64,000 nucleotides of DNA from Methylobacterium bullatum (GTDB lineage Bacteria; Pseudomonadota; Alphaproteobacteria; Rhizobiales; Beijerinckiaceae): assembly GCA_902712845.1 (NCBI GenBank), contig LR743504.1, positions 2,764,001 to 2,828,000 of the forward strand. The letters are read 5' to 3'. Positions 21,026 to 31,462 of this stretch are shown one piece after another. The translations under genes were made by a program, and so were the position numbers. The notes beneath the pieces were generated by a model. It saw only the letters and a list, made by a program, of their open reading frames with translations, was not told the origin of the DNA and made no database searches. Numbering within the stretch: position 1 is the first letter of the stretch; the number at the start of each line of letters is the position of its first letter.

Positions 21026-22462
21026 ATGGGGTCGTCGGTCGGATCGGACGAACGGCGCAGCGACTGGCGCCATTCGGCACTGCGGCGGAAACCCGTGTCG
21101 CCCTCGACACAGGGTGCCGATGCCGGAGCCCGGCCCCTCGAACGCTCCATCGGCCTGTTCCGCCTCGTCATGCTTGGGGTCGGCGCCACGGTGGGCACCG
21201 GCATCTTCGTGATCCTGAGCGCGGCGGTGCCGGAGGTCGGCCCCGCCATCCTGGTCTCGTTCCTGCTGGCCGCCGTCACGGCGGGCCTCACGGCGCTCTG
21301 CTACGCGGAGCTGGCTTCGGCGCTTCCGCTCTCGGGCTCGTCCTATTCCTATGCTTACGCCACCCTCGGCGAACTGGCGGCCTTCCTCGTCGGGGCCTGC
21401 CTCCTCCTCGAATACGCGGTCTCCGCCTCGGCCATCGCCGTCGGATGGGGCCAGTATCTCAACGAGGTCTTCGGTGCGCTCATCGGCTGGACCATGCCGG
21501 ATGCCATCAGCCAGCCCCCCGGCAGGGGCGGCTACGTCAACCTGCCGGCCATCGTCCTCATCGGCCTATGCACCCTGCTGCTCCTGCGCGGTGCGGCCGA
21601 ATCCACCGCGATCAACGCGGTCCTCGTGGTCCTGAAGCTCGCCGTGCTGGTGTTCTTCGCCGTCGTCGCCCTCGCGGCGTTCGATCCGGCGAACCTCACG
21701 CCCTTCGCTCCGCTCGGCTGGGCCGGGATCGGCACCGCCGCCTCGACGATCTTCTTCTCCTATATCGGCCTCGATACGATCTCGACGGCGAGCGAGGAGG
21801 TGCGCGACCCGGCGCGCACGCTGCCCCTGGGCATCGTCATCTCGCTCATCATCGTCACCGCGATCTACCTCCTCGTCGCCCTCGCGGGGATCGGCGCGCA
21901 GCCCTGGACGCACTTTGCCGGGCAGGATGCGGGGCTGGCGGTGATCCTTAGAAACGTCACCGGGACGCCCTGGCCGGCCCTCGTCCTGTCGATCGGGGCC
22001 GTCATCTCCATCTTCTCCGTGACCCTGGTGACGATGTATGGCCAGACCCGCATCCTCTTCGCCATGAGCCGGGACGGTCTGCTGCCGGCGCTGTTCCAGC
22101 GGGTGGACCGGCGCAGCTGCAGCCCGAACGCCAACACGCTGGCGGTGGGATTCTTCGTGGCCTCGCTGGCGGCGCTCGTCCCCCTCGACGTGCTCGCCAA
22201 CCTCACCAGCATGGGCACCCTCGTCGCCTTCACGGCGGTCTCCCTCGGCGTGATCATCCTGCGCCGGACGCGGCCCGACCTGCCGCGGGGATTTCGCGTG
22301 CCGTTCTACCCGCTGGTCCCCCTCGCGAGCCTCGCCTGCTGCCTGATGCTCATCGCGGCGCTGCCACGAGACACCTACCTTCTCTTCGCGATCTGGATCG
22401 GCGCCGCCCTGGTGATCTATGCCGCCTATTCGCAGCGTCATTCGCGATTGGCTCGGGGCTGA
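21026..22462 (+). CDS. APC-superfamily amino acid permease (cationic amino acid transporter type)
   Basis: A 478-residue inner-membrane transporter with about 12 hydrophobic segments. The first helix has GVGATVGTGIFVILS and the region after helix 3 reads LPLSGSSYSYAYATLGELAAFLVG, both typical of the APC family; FFSYIGLDTISTASEE marks helix 6. A cationic amino-acid substrate is suggested by similarity to the CAT/YhdG group and by the divergent arginase gene, but specificity is inferred. An alternative GTG start lies one codon upstream. The gene ends about 70 bp before IS110 copy 2 and is intact. Confidence 0.9.
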   Translation: MGSSVGSDERRSDWRHSALRRKPVSPSTQGADAGARPLERSIGLFRLVMLGVGATVGTGIFVILSAAVPEVGPAILVSFLLAAVTAGLTALCYAELASALPLSGSSYSYAYATLGELAAFLVGACLLLEYAVSASAIAVGWGQYLNEVFGALIGWTMPDAISQPPGRGGYVNLPAIVLIGLCTLLLLRGAAESTAINAVLVVLKLAVLVFFAVVALAAFDPANLTPFAPLGWAGIGTAASTIFFSYIGLDTISTASEEVRDPARTLPLGIVISLIIVTAIYLLVALAGIGAQPWTHFAGQDAGLAVILRNVTGTPWPALVLSIGAVISIFSVTLVTMYGQTRILFAMSRDGLLPALFQRVDRRSCSPNANTLAVGFFVASLAALVPLDVLANLTSMGTLVAFTAVSLGVIILRRTRPDLPRGFRVPFYPLVPLASLACCLMLIAALPRDTYLLFAIWIGAALVIYAAYSQRHSRLARG

Positions 22463-22477
22463 GAGCCGGCCTGATGA

Positions 22478-23641
<1,164 letters not shown>

Positions 23642-23656
23642 CCCTCAACACAGTCG

Positions 23657-23770
23657 CTGAGGTGCCCGCGTCAGCGGGCCTCGAAGGAGCCCTCCAGGGA
23701 TCACGCGAGCACTGGAGGCCTCCTTCGAGGCCGCTTCGCGGCACCTCAGGATGAGGTGAAGCCCTGGAAA
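23657..23770. repeat. dispersed palindromic repeat, right part (split by IS110 copy 2)
   Basis: GAGGTGCCCGCGTCAGCGGGCC ... GGCACCTCAGGATGAGG ... GCCCTGGAAA, the continuation of the repeat begun at 22502. The remaining 180 bp to the next gene show nothing recognisable. Confidence 0.85.
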
Positions 23771-23950
23771 GACAACTTAAAACGGCGCTCTCGGACCAGA
23801 CGGTGACGAGCACGCCTCATGGCCGTCTGACCATGCGACGACGCGGCGGAAGATCGGTTTCGCCCTATAGGATAGGCCGCTGGGCCTTGCGCTCCCGCTC
23901 GGCGGCTTCCAGCTGATGTCGGCTGTTCCTCGAGCGGATCGAACGCGACG

Positions 23951-24211
23951 ATGCCCCGATTCTTCTTCCACACCCATATCGGCGGGCAAGTCATCGCCGA
24001 TCCCACCGGCACCGAATTGCGGGATGCCGACCATGCCTGGGAGGTCGCCCGCGATACGATCCAGGCGACGATGGCCGAATCGGAGGCCCAGGCCCGCCTG
24101 ATGGGAGCCATCCTGGTGGTCACCGACGAATCCGGCGAAATCATCCTCGAATTTCCGTTCTCCGAAGTCGTCACCCTTGCGCCGGAAGAGCCGGCTCCGA
24201 CCGTGCATTGA
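23951..24211 (+). CDS. DUF6894-like small protein
   Basis: An 86-residue protein beginning MPRFFFHTHIGGQVIADPTGTEL. The MPRFFFH start, a D-x-x-G-x-E-L motif around residues 18-24 and a following A-rich helix are characteristic of a very abundant small family in Methylobacterium and other Rhizobiales (DUF6894-type). The second half, GAILVVTDESGEIILEFPFSEVV, forms two predicted strands. The function is unknown. It is isolated between two palindromic repeats. Confidence 0.85.
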   Translation: MPRFFFHTHIGGQVIADPTGTELRDADHAWEVARDTIQATMAESEAQARLMGAILVVTDESGEIILEFPFSEVVTLAPEEPAPTVH

Positions 24212-24268
24212 GGGCCGGTTGGATCGGATGTCTCACCGGATGCTGATGCAGGAGTCGATCTTCTGCCG

Positions 24269-24412
24269 GAGCCGATCATCCCAGCAGACCACCTCATCCT
24301 GAGGTGCCCGCGTCGGCGGGCCTCGAAGGAGCCCTCCAGCAATCGCGCGATCCCTGGAAGCCTCCTTCGAGGCCGCTACGCGGCACCTCAGGATGAGGTG
24401 AAGCCCTGGAAC
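24269..24412. repeat. dispersed palindromic repeat, intact copy
   Basis: A 144-bp copy with left arm CCTCATCCTGAGGTGCC and right arm GGCACCTCAGGATGAGG, enclosing GCCTCGAAGGAGCCCTCC and CCTCCTTCGAGGCC. It is the best uninterrupted model of the site occupied by both IS110 copies. Confidence 0.9.
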
Positions 24413-24448
24413 AAACGACGGAAACAGGCTGTGAAGCGCCCCCGCGTC

Positions 24449-25351
24449 TCACCGGCTCTTCGCGGACTCGCCCTCCGCCACCACTGCCTGCCGGATCGCC
24501 GCCAGGAGGGCGCCTTCGAACAGCAAGGCGGAGCCATAATGGAACTCGAGGTCGAAGGGGCGCCGCGAGTTCATGGAGAGCGAGGCGCTCTGCATCGCCA
24601 CGAGGCGGCCCGACAGGTCGAACAGGCCGGAGCCCGAGCCGCCGAACCCGTCGTTGCAATTGTGCCGGGCGCGGCGGATGTCGTCCTCCGTCGGCGGATC
24701 GATCTGGTGGATCGCGCAGGTCTCAGTGCTGCTCGGCCCGCGATAATTCTCGTGCCCGCCGGGTGAGACCATCACCACGGGAATCTCCGCGATGCCCGTG
24801 GCCAGAGTCGGCGCGTCGGGGACCGGCTGCGGCGGCGCACCGACCACCGCCTCGGTGAGGTCGAGCAAGGCCCAATCGTCGGTGATGTGCAGGGCCTTGG
24901 CGTCGGGCGCCGCACCGAGGCGCAGGCTCGCCGGCACGAAGCCGTAATTCCGCCCGCCGATCTGGAAGAAGCAATCCTCCACCTCCCGCGTCACCTCCAT
25001 GCGGCGGTTGCGGAAATTGTGCGCGTTCATCACCACGAGACGTGGCGACCCCACGAGCCAGGCGGCCGCCGCCTTCTGCGGGATACCGTCCGGCCGGCGA
25101 TGGCAGAACAGGACGCCCGCGCCGGGATAGCGGGTGATGTCGGCCCCCGTCAGGTCGCGGCGCCCGTCATGCGGATACAGCGCGGCCATGCGCCCGTCCT
25201 CCGCCGCCGCCATCCCCGACACCAGGGTCGCGAGGCCGGCCAGAACCGGTCTCCACATCCTGCGGGACCGGGCACGGTGCCTCCGGCGGATCGAGCTGTC
25301 GGCTGCGACATGGGTCATCTGCGATGTGAACCGATGCTGGTGCTGCGCCAT
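24449..25351 (-). CDS. trypsin-like serine protease, exported
   Basis: Up to 300 residues. A secretion signal is visible at WRPVLAGLATLVSGMAAA followed by ED, so Met at 25258 may be the true start; 25351 and 25318 are also possible. The catalytic triad of the chymotrypsin fold can be placed: His in VVMNAHNF, Asp in DDWALLDL and Ser in FGGSGSGLFD. CFFQIG and NCNDGF provide cysteines for disulfides. Such short periplasmic proteases are common in Rhizobiales and mostly uncharacterised. No partner gene is obvious. Confidence 0.8.
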   Translation of the reverse strand: MAQHQHRFTSQMTHVAADSSIRRRHRARSRRMWRPVLAGLATLVSGMAAAEDGRMAALYPHDGRRDLTGADITRYPGAGVLFCHRRPDGIPQKAAAAWLVGSPRLVVMNAHNFRNRRMEVTREVEDCFFQIGGRNYGFVPASLRLGAAPDAKALHITDDWALLDLTEAVVGAPPQPVPDAPTLATGIAEIPVVMVSPGGHENYRGPSSTETCAIHQIDPPTEDDIRRARHNCNDGFGGSGSGLFDLSGRLVAMQSASLSMNSRRPFDLEFHYGSALLFEGALLAAIRQAVVAEGESAKSR

Positions 25352-25409
25352 CGCCGCTCGATCCGGGGGAGGAGGGCGGTTCGAAATCCGTCGGTCGCGG
25401 AGAGGCCGC

Positions 25410-25712
25410 CTATTCCGGCGGGTCCTTCTTCACGGACACGCACATCTTCACAGCCGATTCCAGCTTGATCTCGCCCGGATTACCGATGTTCGCGGTCTCT
25501 TCCAGGCAGCGGATGAAGTAGTTCTTGTCGAGCTCGGCGTTGAGGCTGGAAAAGGCCTTGCCCATGCGGGTGGCGAAATCGATCTTCTCGTCCGTGGAGG
25601 CCCGGGGCCAGCGAGACACCTTGTCATCCATGGTCAACCGTGCCGCATTGGCAATGGACGGCAGGACAATCAGGCAAATCACGAGCGCAGTTGTTCTTCT
25701 GATCATCGGCAT
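25410..25712 (-). CDS. small exported protein divergent from mxaF (mxaW position)
   Basis: A 100-residue protein with a clear Sec signal (TTALVICLIVLPSIANA, cleavage before ARLT) and a helical mature part with two cysteines (FIRCLEETAN, VKMCVSVKK) that may pair. It is transcribed away from mxaF and shares its upstream region. In Methylobacterium extorquens a methanol-regulated gene, mxaW, occupies this position and orientation. I infer correspondence from position only, since I cannot compare sequences. The alternative start is Met at 25706. Confidence 0.72.
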   Translation of the reverse strand: MPMIRRTTALVICLIVLPSIANAARLTMDDKVSRWPRASTDEKIDFATRMGKAFSSLNAELDKNYFIRCLEETANIGNPGEIKLESAVKMCVSVKKDPPE

Positions 25713-26075
25713 GTCTCGTTTTTGTTTCCTACCCAGCCTTAGTTTAGCGCCGGTCCACACTGAGTAAAGCGTAGGATCGGGGGAACAGGACGCTTTTCCT
25801 GACGCGGAGCGGTGCCGAACTCTTGCGCATCGCGACCGGCCCGAATCCACACCCGCGCCATCCGCGCCGCCGGGCGCGGGATCGCCCCGTCCTGCGCATC
25901 GCGACCGACGAGCCGGCTAAGCCATTCGGCCCGCAGGGAAAGACCCGCCCGTTCGGGATGCCGCGCATCGACGGACGTCTTCCGGTTCGACCCAGAATGG
26001 CTGCACAAAGGTATGGCCAAAGTTGCCAAATCGTCCTGTAAAAAAAGGTTGAAGTGGCTAAAGACATCAGGCAAA

Positions 26076-26175
26076 GCAAATGATTATATAGCTAGCCGAT
26101 GGATCAGTAATAAGTCTTTTATAAGAGCGGCCAGCGTCAGGTTATTCTTATAAATACGTTCATAATATCGATCGA
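26076..26175 (+). promoter_or_regulatory. AT-rich upstream region of mxaF
   Basis: An unusually AT-rich block (for example TGATTATATAGC, CTTTTATAAG, TTATTCTTATAAATACG, CATAATATCG) lies 85-185 bp before the mxaF start in an otherwise very GC-rich sequence. It most likely holds the mxaF promoter, and perhaps control sites shared with the divergent gene. The rest of the 548-bp gap shows nothing I can name. Confidence 0.5.
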
Positions 26176-26260
26176 CCGACTGTTTGCTGAACCGGCGAAA
26201 GCAATGGCTGCGGCCGCCCCCCTGGGGTCGAGCACGCGGCAGAAGGGCAGGAGACGCAGA

Positions 26261-28144
26261 ATGAACAGGTTACTGAATTCAGTCTCGGTGCTGGCCGTCC
26301 TGGCCCTGGCACCGATCGGACTGTCAGGGATCGCTCACGCCAACGACAAGCTCATCGATCTGTCGAACAGCGATGAAAACTGGGTGATGCCGGGCAAGAA
26401 CTACGACTCGGACAACTACAGCAAACTCAAGCAGATCAACACGACGAACGTGAAGGACCTCAAGGTCTCCTGGACGTTCTCGACCGGCCTGCTCAACGGC
26501 CACGAGGGCGCGCCCGTCGTCGTCGACAACAAGATGTACATCCACACCTCCTTCCCGAACAACACGTTCGCTCTCGCCCTCGACGATCCGGGCAAGATCC
26601 TGTGGCAGGACAAGCCCAAGCAGAACCCGGCCGCCCGCGCCGTCGCCTGCTGCGATCTCGTGAACCGCGGTCTGGCCTACTGGCCCGGCGACGGAAAGAC
26701 CCCGGCGCTGATCCTCAAGACCCTGCTCGACGGCAACGTCATGGCGCTCAACGCCGAGACCGGCGAGACGGTGTGGAAGGTCGAGAATTCCGACATCAAG
26801 GTCGGCTCCACCCTGACCATCGCCCCCTACGTGGTGAAGGACAAGGTCATCATCGGCTCCTCGGGCGCCGAGCTCGGCGTGCGCGGCTACCTCACCGCCT
26901 ACGACGTGAAGACCGGTTCCCAGGTCTGGCGCGCCTATGCGACCGGCCCGGACAAGGACCTGCTGCTCGCCTCGGACTTCAACATCAAGAACCCCCATTA
27001 CGGGCAGAAGAACCTCGGCACCTCCACCTGGGAAGGCGATGCCTGGAAGATCGGCGGCGGCACCAACTGGGGCTGGTACGCCTACGATCCCGGCACCAAC
27101 CTGATCTACTTCGGCACCGGCAACCCGGCGCCGTGGAACGAGACCATGCGTCCCGGCGACAACAAGTGGACGATGACCATCTTCGGCCGCGACGCCGATA
27201 CGGGTGAAGCCAAGTTCGGCTACCAGAAGACCCCGCATGACGAGTGGGATTACGCCGGCGTCAACGTGATGATGCTGTCGAACCAGAAGGACAAGGACGG
27301 CAAGGACCGCAAGCTCCTGACCCATCCGGACCGGAACGGCATCGTCTACACCCTCGACCGGACGGACGGCTCGCTCGTCTCGGCCAACAAGATCGACGAC
27401 ACGGTCAACGTGTTCAAGTCGGTCGACCTGAAGACGGGCCAGCCGGTGCGCGATCCCGAATACGGCACCCGCATGGACCACCTCGCCAAGGACATCTGTC
27501 CCTCGGCGATGGGCTACCACAACCAGGGCCACGATTCCTACGATCCCGAGCGCAAGCTCTTCTTCATGGGCATCAACCACATCTGCATGGATTGGGAGCC
27601 CTTCATGCTTCCCTACCGTGCCGGTCAGTTCTTCGTCGGCGCCACTCTGAACATGTATCCCGGCCCGAAGGGCGATCGCCAGAACTACGAAGGTCTGGGC
27701 CAGATCAAGGGCTACAACGCCATCACCGGCGAGTTCAAATGGGAGAAGATGGAGCGCTTCGCCGTGTGGGGCGGGACGACCGCGACCGCCGGCGGTCTCG
27801 TGTTCTACGGAACGCTGGACGGCTACATCAAGGCGCGCAACTCGGACAACGGAGACCTTCTCTGGAAGTTCAAGATGCCGTCGGGCGCCATCGGCTACCC
27901 GATCACCTACAGCCACAAGGGTGATCAGTACGTCGCCATCTACTACGGCGTCGGCGGCTGGCCGGGTGTCGGCCTCGTGTTCGACCTTCAGGACCCGACT
28001 GCCGGCCTCGGCGCGGTGGGCGCGTTCAAGAAGCTCGCCAACTACACCCAGATGGGCGGCGGCGTGATGGTGTTCTCGCTGAACGGCAAGGGTCCGTACG
28101 ACGATCCGAGCGTCGGCGAGTACCAGACCGCGGCTGCGAAGTAG
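26261..28144 (+). CDS. mxaF: methanol dehydrogenase large subunit, PQQ- and calcium-dependent
   Basis: A periplasmic quinoprotein of 627 residues with signal MNRLLNSVS...GIAHA and mature start NDKLIDL. It has the eight-bladed propeller tryptophan-docking repeats, the vicinal disulfide ACCDLVNRG over PQQ, and the catalytic Asp in [10 protein letters not shown]. The residue two after that Asp is Ala. Lanthanide-type XoxF has Asp there, so this is the calcium enzyme. It oxidises methanol to formaldehyde and donates electrons to cytochrome cL. AGGAGA lies before ATG 26261. It is first in the mxa cluster and is followed by a strong hairpin. Confidence 0.99.
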   Translation: MNRLLNSVSVLAVLALAPIGLSGIAHANDKLIDLSNSDENWVMPGKNYDSDNYSKLKQINTTNVKDLKVSWTFSTGLLNGHEGAPVVVDNKMYIHTSFPNNTFALALDDPGKILWQDKPKQNPAARAVACCDLVNRGLAYWPGDGKTPALILKTLLDGNVMALNAETGETVWKVENSDIKVGSTLTIAPYVVKDKVIIGSSGAELGVRGYLTAYDVKTGSQVWRAYATGPDKDLLLASDFNIKNPHYGQKNLGTSTWEGDAWKIGGGTNWGWYAYDPGTNLIYFGTGNPAPWNETMRPGDNKWTMTIFGRDADTGEAKFGYQKTPHDEWDYAGVNVMMLSNQKDKDGKDRKLLTHPDRNGIVYTLDRTDGSLVSANKIDDTVNVFKSVDLKTGQPVRDPEYGTRMDHLAKDICPSAMGYHNQGHDSYDPERKLFFMGINHICMDWEPFMLPYRAGQFFVGATLNMYPGPKGDRQNYEGLGQIKGYNAITGEFKWEKMERFAVWGGTTATAGGLVFYGTLDGYIKARNSDNGDLLWKFKMPSGAIGYPITYSHKGDQYVAIYYGVGGWPGVGLVFDLQDPTAGLGAVGAFKKLANYTQMGGGVMVFSLNGKGPYDDPSVGEYQTAAAK

Positions 28145-28199
28145 GCCAAGCGCCCCCTTCTTACTCGCGAACCCGTCCGGTTGACCCAACTTGGGCGGG

Positions 28200-28236
28200 G
28201 CTGACCTTCATCCGAACCATCGTGATGAAGGTCAGC
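28200..28236 (+). terminator. stem-loop after mxaF
   Basis: A perfect 13-bp stem (GCTGACCTTCATC / GATGAAGGTCAGC) with an 11-nt loop lies 56 bp after the mxaF stop. There is no U-tract, so it is more likely to stabilise the mxaF message or attenuate read-through than to terminate fully. Confidence 0.6.
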
Positions 28237-28265
28237 TGCGGGTGAGCTGAAGGCACCAGAGGACT

Positions 28266-28358
28266 CTCTCTCCTGAAAGGAGAGGGTTGGGGTGAGGTGA
28301 GGTCCATCTCCGGACAGGTCTCACACCTCACCCTGTCCCTCTCCTTCCAGGAGAGGGG
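28266..28358. repeat. dispersed palindromic element between mxaF and mxaJ
   Basis: The outer arms CTCTCTCCTGAAAGGAGAGGG and CCCTCTCCTTCCAGGAGAGGGG (each a hairpin by itself) enclose GGGTGAGG ... CCTCACCC. This is a second repeat type, distinct from the one hit by IS110. Confidence 0.75.
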
Positions 28359-28411
28359 ACCCGAGCATCCTCGGAAGAATCCGACCCATAAAAAACAACG
28401 GAAACGCTCTC

Positions 28412-29260
28412 ATGTCCTTCGCCAAAGGATGCCTGTCCGTCGCCGCTGTCCTCGCCTTCGGCGGTGCCGCGCTCGCGCAGGCCGACACGAAATCCGCGCC
28501 CGACGACAGCGTCCTCCGGGTCTGCGCGGCCAACCAGCCGCCGCTCTCGATGAAGGACGGCTCCGGGCTTGAGAACCGCATCGTCTCCACCGTCGCCGAG
28601 GCCATGGGGCGCAAAGCGCAGTTCGTCTGGTCCGACAAGGCCGCGATCTATCTTGTGCGCGACAGCCTCGACAAGAAGCTGTGCGACGTGGTGGTCGGCC
28701 TCGACAGCGACGACCCGCGCGTGCTGACCACGAAACCCTATTACCGCAGCGGCTACGTCTTCATCACCCGCGCCGACCGGGACCTCGACATCAAGTCCTG
28801 GACCGATCCGCGCCTCAAGACCATCGACCACATGGTCGTCGGATTCGGCACGCCGGGAGAGGCGATGCTGAAGGATATCGGCCGCTACGAGGAGGACATG
28901 GCCTACCTCTACTCGCTGGTGAACTTCCGCGCGGCCCGCAACACCTACACGCAGATCGACCCGGCCCGGATGGTCAGCGAAGTCGTCGCCAACAAGGCCG
29001 ACGTGGCCGTGGCCTTCGCGCCGGACGTCGCCCGCTACGTCAAGGATTCGAGCCAGCCCCTGCGCATGAATCCGGTGCCGGACGATACGGTGCGCAGCGA
29101 CGGCCAGAAGGTGCCGCAGAGCTTCGACCAGTCCATGGGCGTCCGCCGCGACGACCAGGCTCTCAAGACGGCCCTCGACGCCGCGATCGCCAAGGCTCGC
29201 CCGCAGATTGAGGCGATCCTCCGCCAGGACGGCGTGCCCGTCACCCCCGTCTCCAACTGA
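28412..29260 (+). CDS. mxaJ: methanol oxidation protein MxaJ (periplasmic binding-protein fold)
   Basis: A 282-residue periplasmic protein with signal CLSVAAVLAFGGAALAQ. The mature part has the extracellular solute-binding family 3 fold: LRVCAANQPPLSMKDGSG at the start, CDVVVGLDSDDPRVLTTKPYY in the middle and the VAVAFAPDVARY hinge region. It is required for methanol dehydrogenase assembly or activity, with the exact role still debated. It sits between mxaF and mxaG as in all known mxa clusters; 267 bp separate it from mxaF. Confidence 0.97.
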   Translation: MSFAKGCLSVAAVLAFGGAALAQADTKSAPDDSVLRVCAANQPPLSMKDGSGLENRIVSTVAEAMGRKAQFVWSDKAAIYLVRDSLDKKLCDVVVGLDSDDPRVLTTKPYYRSGYVFITRADRDLDIKSWTDPRLKTIDHMVVGFGTPGEAMLKDIGRYEEDMAYLYSLVNFRAARNTYTQIDPARMVSEVVANKADVAVAFAPDVARYVKDSSQPLRMNPVPDDTVRSDGQKVPQSFDQSMGVRRDDQALKTALDAAIAKARPQIEAILRQDGVPVTPVSN

Positions 29261-29348
29261 TCCCCTCAACCCTGTCCCGCGTCGCCGGTGCGCTGAGCAC
29301 CGGTACGCCCACCTCGGCCGCAAGTCCGGGGATAAACAGAGCAAATTG

Positions 29349-29939
29349 ATGCGTCACACGAACCGTGTCCTCGCCGCCTTTCTCGGGCTCGGCCTCGCCT
29401 CCGCCGGTCTGGCGGCCCTGGCCCAGCCCTCCGCGGGCCCCTCGACGGGGATCACCTTCCGCAACACCGTAACCGGCGAAGAATTGAACATCTCGGAAGG
29501 CAAGGAAGGCGGGCGCGACACTCCCGCCGTCAAGGAGTTCTTCCAGACCGGCAAGAACATCTACATCGACGACAAATCCTGCCTGCGTAACGGCGAGTCG
29601 CTGTTCGCGACCTCGTGCTCCGGCTGTCACGGGCACCTCGCCGAAGGCAAGCTCGGCCCCGGCCTCAACGACAATTACTGGACCTATCCCTCCAACACCG
29701 AGGATACCGGCCTGTTCGCCACCATCTTCGGCGGCGCCAACGGCATGATGGGTCCGCACAACGAGAACCTGACGCCCGACGAGATGCTGCAGACGATCGC
29801 CTGGATCCGGCACCTCTATACCGGTCCGGTCAAGGACGCCGTCTGGCTCAACGACGAGCAGAAGAAGAAATACACGCCCTACAAGCAGGGCGAGACCTTC
29901 CCCAAGGACGCTCCGGGCCAGTGCCCACCGCTGGAGTAG
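29349..29939 (+). CDS. mxaG: cytochrome cL, electron acceptor of methanol dehydrogenase
   Basis: A 196-residue periplasmic class I c-type cytochrome with signal LAAFLGLGLASAGLAALAQ. The single haem site is TSCSGCHGHLAEGKLGPGLND, and the axial Met and calcium-loop region lie in GGANGMMGPHNENLTPDEM. It takes electrons from reduced PQQ in MxaF and passes them to cytochrome cH. The long N- and C-terminal extensions (ITFRNTVTGEELN; PKDAPGQCPPLE) are characteristic of cL. It is 88 bp after mxaJ and 90 bp before mxaI. Confidence 0.98.
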   Translation: MRHTNRVLAAFLGLGLASAGLAALAQPSAGPSTGITFRNTVTGEELNISEGKEGGRDTPAVKEFFQTGKNIYIDDKSCLRNGESLFATSCSGCHGHLAEGKLGPGLNDNYWTYPSNTEDTGLFATIFGGANGMMGPHNENLTPDEMLQTIAWIRHLYTGPVKDAVWLNDEQKKKYTPYKQGETFPKDAPGQCPPLE

Positions 29940-30029
29940 CGGTCTTGGGAAGTCACGTCGCGCGAGGATGCCTCGCGCGGTGAGCGAGAAGCGGCGAACG
30001 CCGTAACAATCAAACCAGAGGAAACGACC

Positions 30030-30320
30030 ATGCGGACACTCATCACGGCTCTCGCAATCGGTGCGGGCGCGCTGCTCGCCGTTCCCGCGCTCGCCTATGA
30101 CGGCACCAAGTGCAAGGCCGCCGGCGATTGCTGGCAGCCCAAGCCCGGCTTCCCCGAGAAGATCGCCGGCACGAAATACGATCCGAAGCACGATCCGAAG
30201 GAGCTGAACAAGCAGGCCGATTCGATCAAGCAGATGGAAGAGCGCAACAAGAAGCGCATCGAAGCCGCCAAGAAGACCGGCAAGTTCGAATACGACGTCA
30301 CCAAGATCTCCTCCAACTGA
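30030..30320 (+). CDS. mxaI: methanol dehydrogenase small subunit
   Basis: A 96-residue precursor with signal ITALAIGAGALLAVPALA and a mature part of about 74 residues starting YDGTKCK. The mature chain is lysine-rich and mostly one long helix (DSIKQMEERNKKRIEAAKK) that wraps round MxaF; CKAAGDCW provides the single disulfide. It forms the alpha2beta2 enzyme with MxaF and is specific to calcium-type methanol dehydrogenase. AGAGGAAACG precedes the ATG. Confidence 0.99.
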   Translation: MRTLITALAIGAGALLAVPALAYDGTKCKAAGDCWQPKPGFPEKIAGTKYDPKHDPKELNKQADSIKQMEERNKKRIEAAKKTGKFEYDVTKISSN

Positions 30321-30430
30321 CGTCGTCGCCGCCCATCGCTTTGGGCGGCCATCACGGTGACCGCGATCCCCTCAGGCGCCTGGACCGCTCCGTCCGGGGA
30401 TCGCGGCCGCTGTCCTCAAAGGCAAACCCC

Positions 30431-31462
30431 ATGAACGACATCCGCTCCGGCGACGCGATGCTCACCGATTGGCGCGAGGCGGCCGGCCGTTTCGAACGCG
30501 CGGTTCGCGGCGCCGTGGTGGGCCAGGACCGGGCGATCCGGCTTCTCACCATCGCCCTCTTCGCCCGGGGCCACGTTCTGCTGGAAGGCGATGTCGGCGT
30601 CGGCAAGACCACCCTACTGCGCGCCGTGGCGCGGGCGCTCGGGGGCGCCTACGAGCGCATCGAGGGCACGGTGGACATGATGCCGTCCGACCTCATCTAT
30701 CACACCTACCTCGCCGATGACGGCCGCCCGCGCGTGGAGCCGGGGCCTGTGCTGCGGCAATCCGAAGACCTCTCGATCTTCTTCTTCAACGAGATCAACC
30801 GCGCCCGTCCGCAGGTCCATTCGCTCCTGCTCCGCCTCATGGCCGAGCGGAGTCTCACCGCGTTCAACCGCGAATACCGTTTCCCCAACCTCCAGGTCTT
30901 CGCCGACCGCAACCGCGTCGAGCGCGAGGAGACCTTCGAACTCCCGGCCGCCGCCCGCGACCGTTTCCTGATGGAGATCGGCCTCGAAGCCCCGCGCGAT
31001 GCCGAGGCGCGCCGCGCCCTCGTCTTCGATCCGCGCTTCCACGACACCGACGCCCTCATCGCCGGCATCGACGGCGGCGTCCTCGATCACGCCGCCATGG
31101 CGGGGATCGGCGCGGCGATCCAGCACGGCATCCAGGCGAGCCCGGCCATCGAGGCCTACGTGGTCGGCCTGTGGGAGGCCCTGGTCCGCCCGCACGAGGC
31201 CGGCATCCGCCTGCCCGGCATCGACATGTCGGCCCTGATCCAGGGCGGGGCCTCGCCGCGCGGCGTCGCCTTCCTCGTCCGCGCCGCCCGCGTCCGCGCC
31301 TGGCTGGAGGGCCGCGACTGGCTCGTGCCCGAGGATATCCGCGCGATCTTTCCCGAAGTGATGGCCCACCGCGTCTTCCTCGAGCCGATCTACGAGATGC
31401 GCCGCAGCACCATCGTGCCGGAGCTCTGCCGCGCCGTGTTCGACACCGTGCCCGCCCCGTGA
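30431..31462 (+). CDS. mxaR: MoxR-family AAA+ ATPase MxaR
   Basis: A 343-residue cytoplasmic ATPase with Walker A EGDVGVGKTT (about residues 57-66), Walker B IFFFNEINRARP and a sensor region ADRNRVEREETFELPAAARDRF. MoxR ATPases work with VWA-domain proteins in metal insertion or complex maturation, and here the VWA partners MxaC and MxaL are encoded just downstream. It is needed for active methanol dehydrogenase. Its stop overlaps the GTG start of mxaS (GTGA), implying translational coupling. Confidence 0.97.
   Translation: MNDIRSGDAMLTDWREAAGRFERAVRGAVVGQDRAIRLLTIALFARGHVLLEGDVGVGKTTLLRAVARALGGAYERIEGTVDMMPSDLIYHTYLADDGRPRVEPGPVLRQSEDLSIFFFNEINRARPQVHSLLLRLMAERSLTAFNREYRFPNLQVFADRNRVEREETFELPAAARDRFLMEIGLEAPRDAEARRALVFDPRFHDTDALIAGIDGGVLDHAAMAGIGAAIQHGIQASPAIEAYVVGLWEALVRPHEAGIRLPGIDMSALIQGGASPRGVAFLVRAARVRAWLEGRDWLVPEDIRAIFPEVMAHRVFLEPIYEMRRSTIVPELCRAVFDTVPAP

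Noticed and set aside
26261..28144. Assignment of the methanol dehydrogenase as lanthanide-type XoxF
   Set aside because: The residue two after the catalytic Asp is Ala (WDYAG), and mxaI with the full maturation set is present, so it is the calcium-type MxaF.
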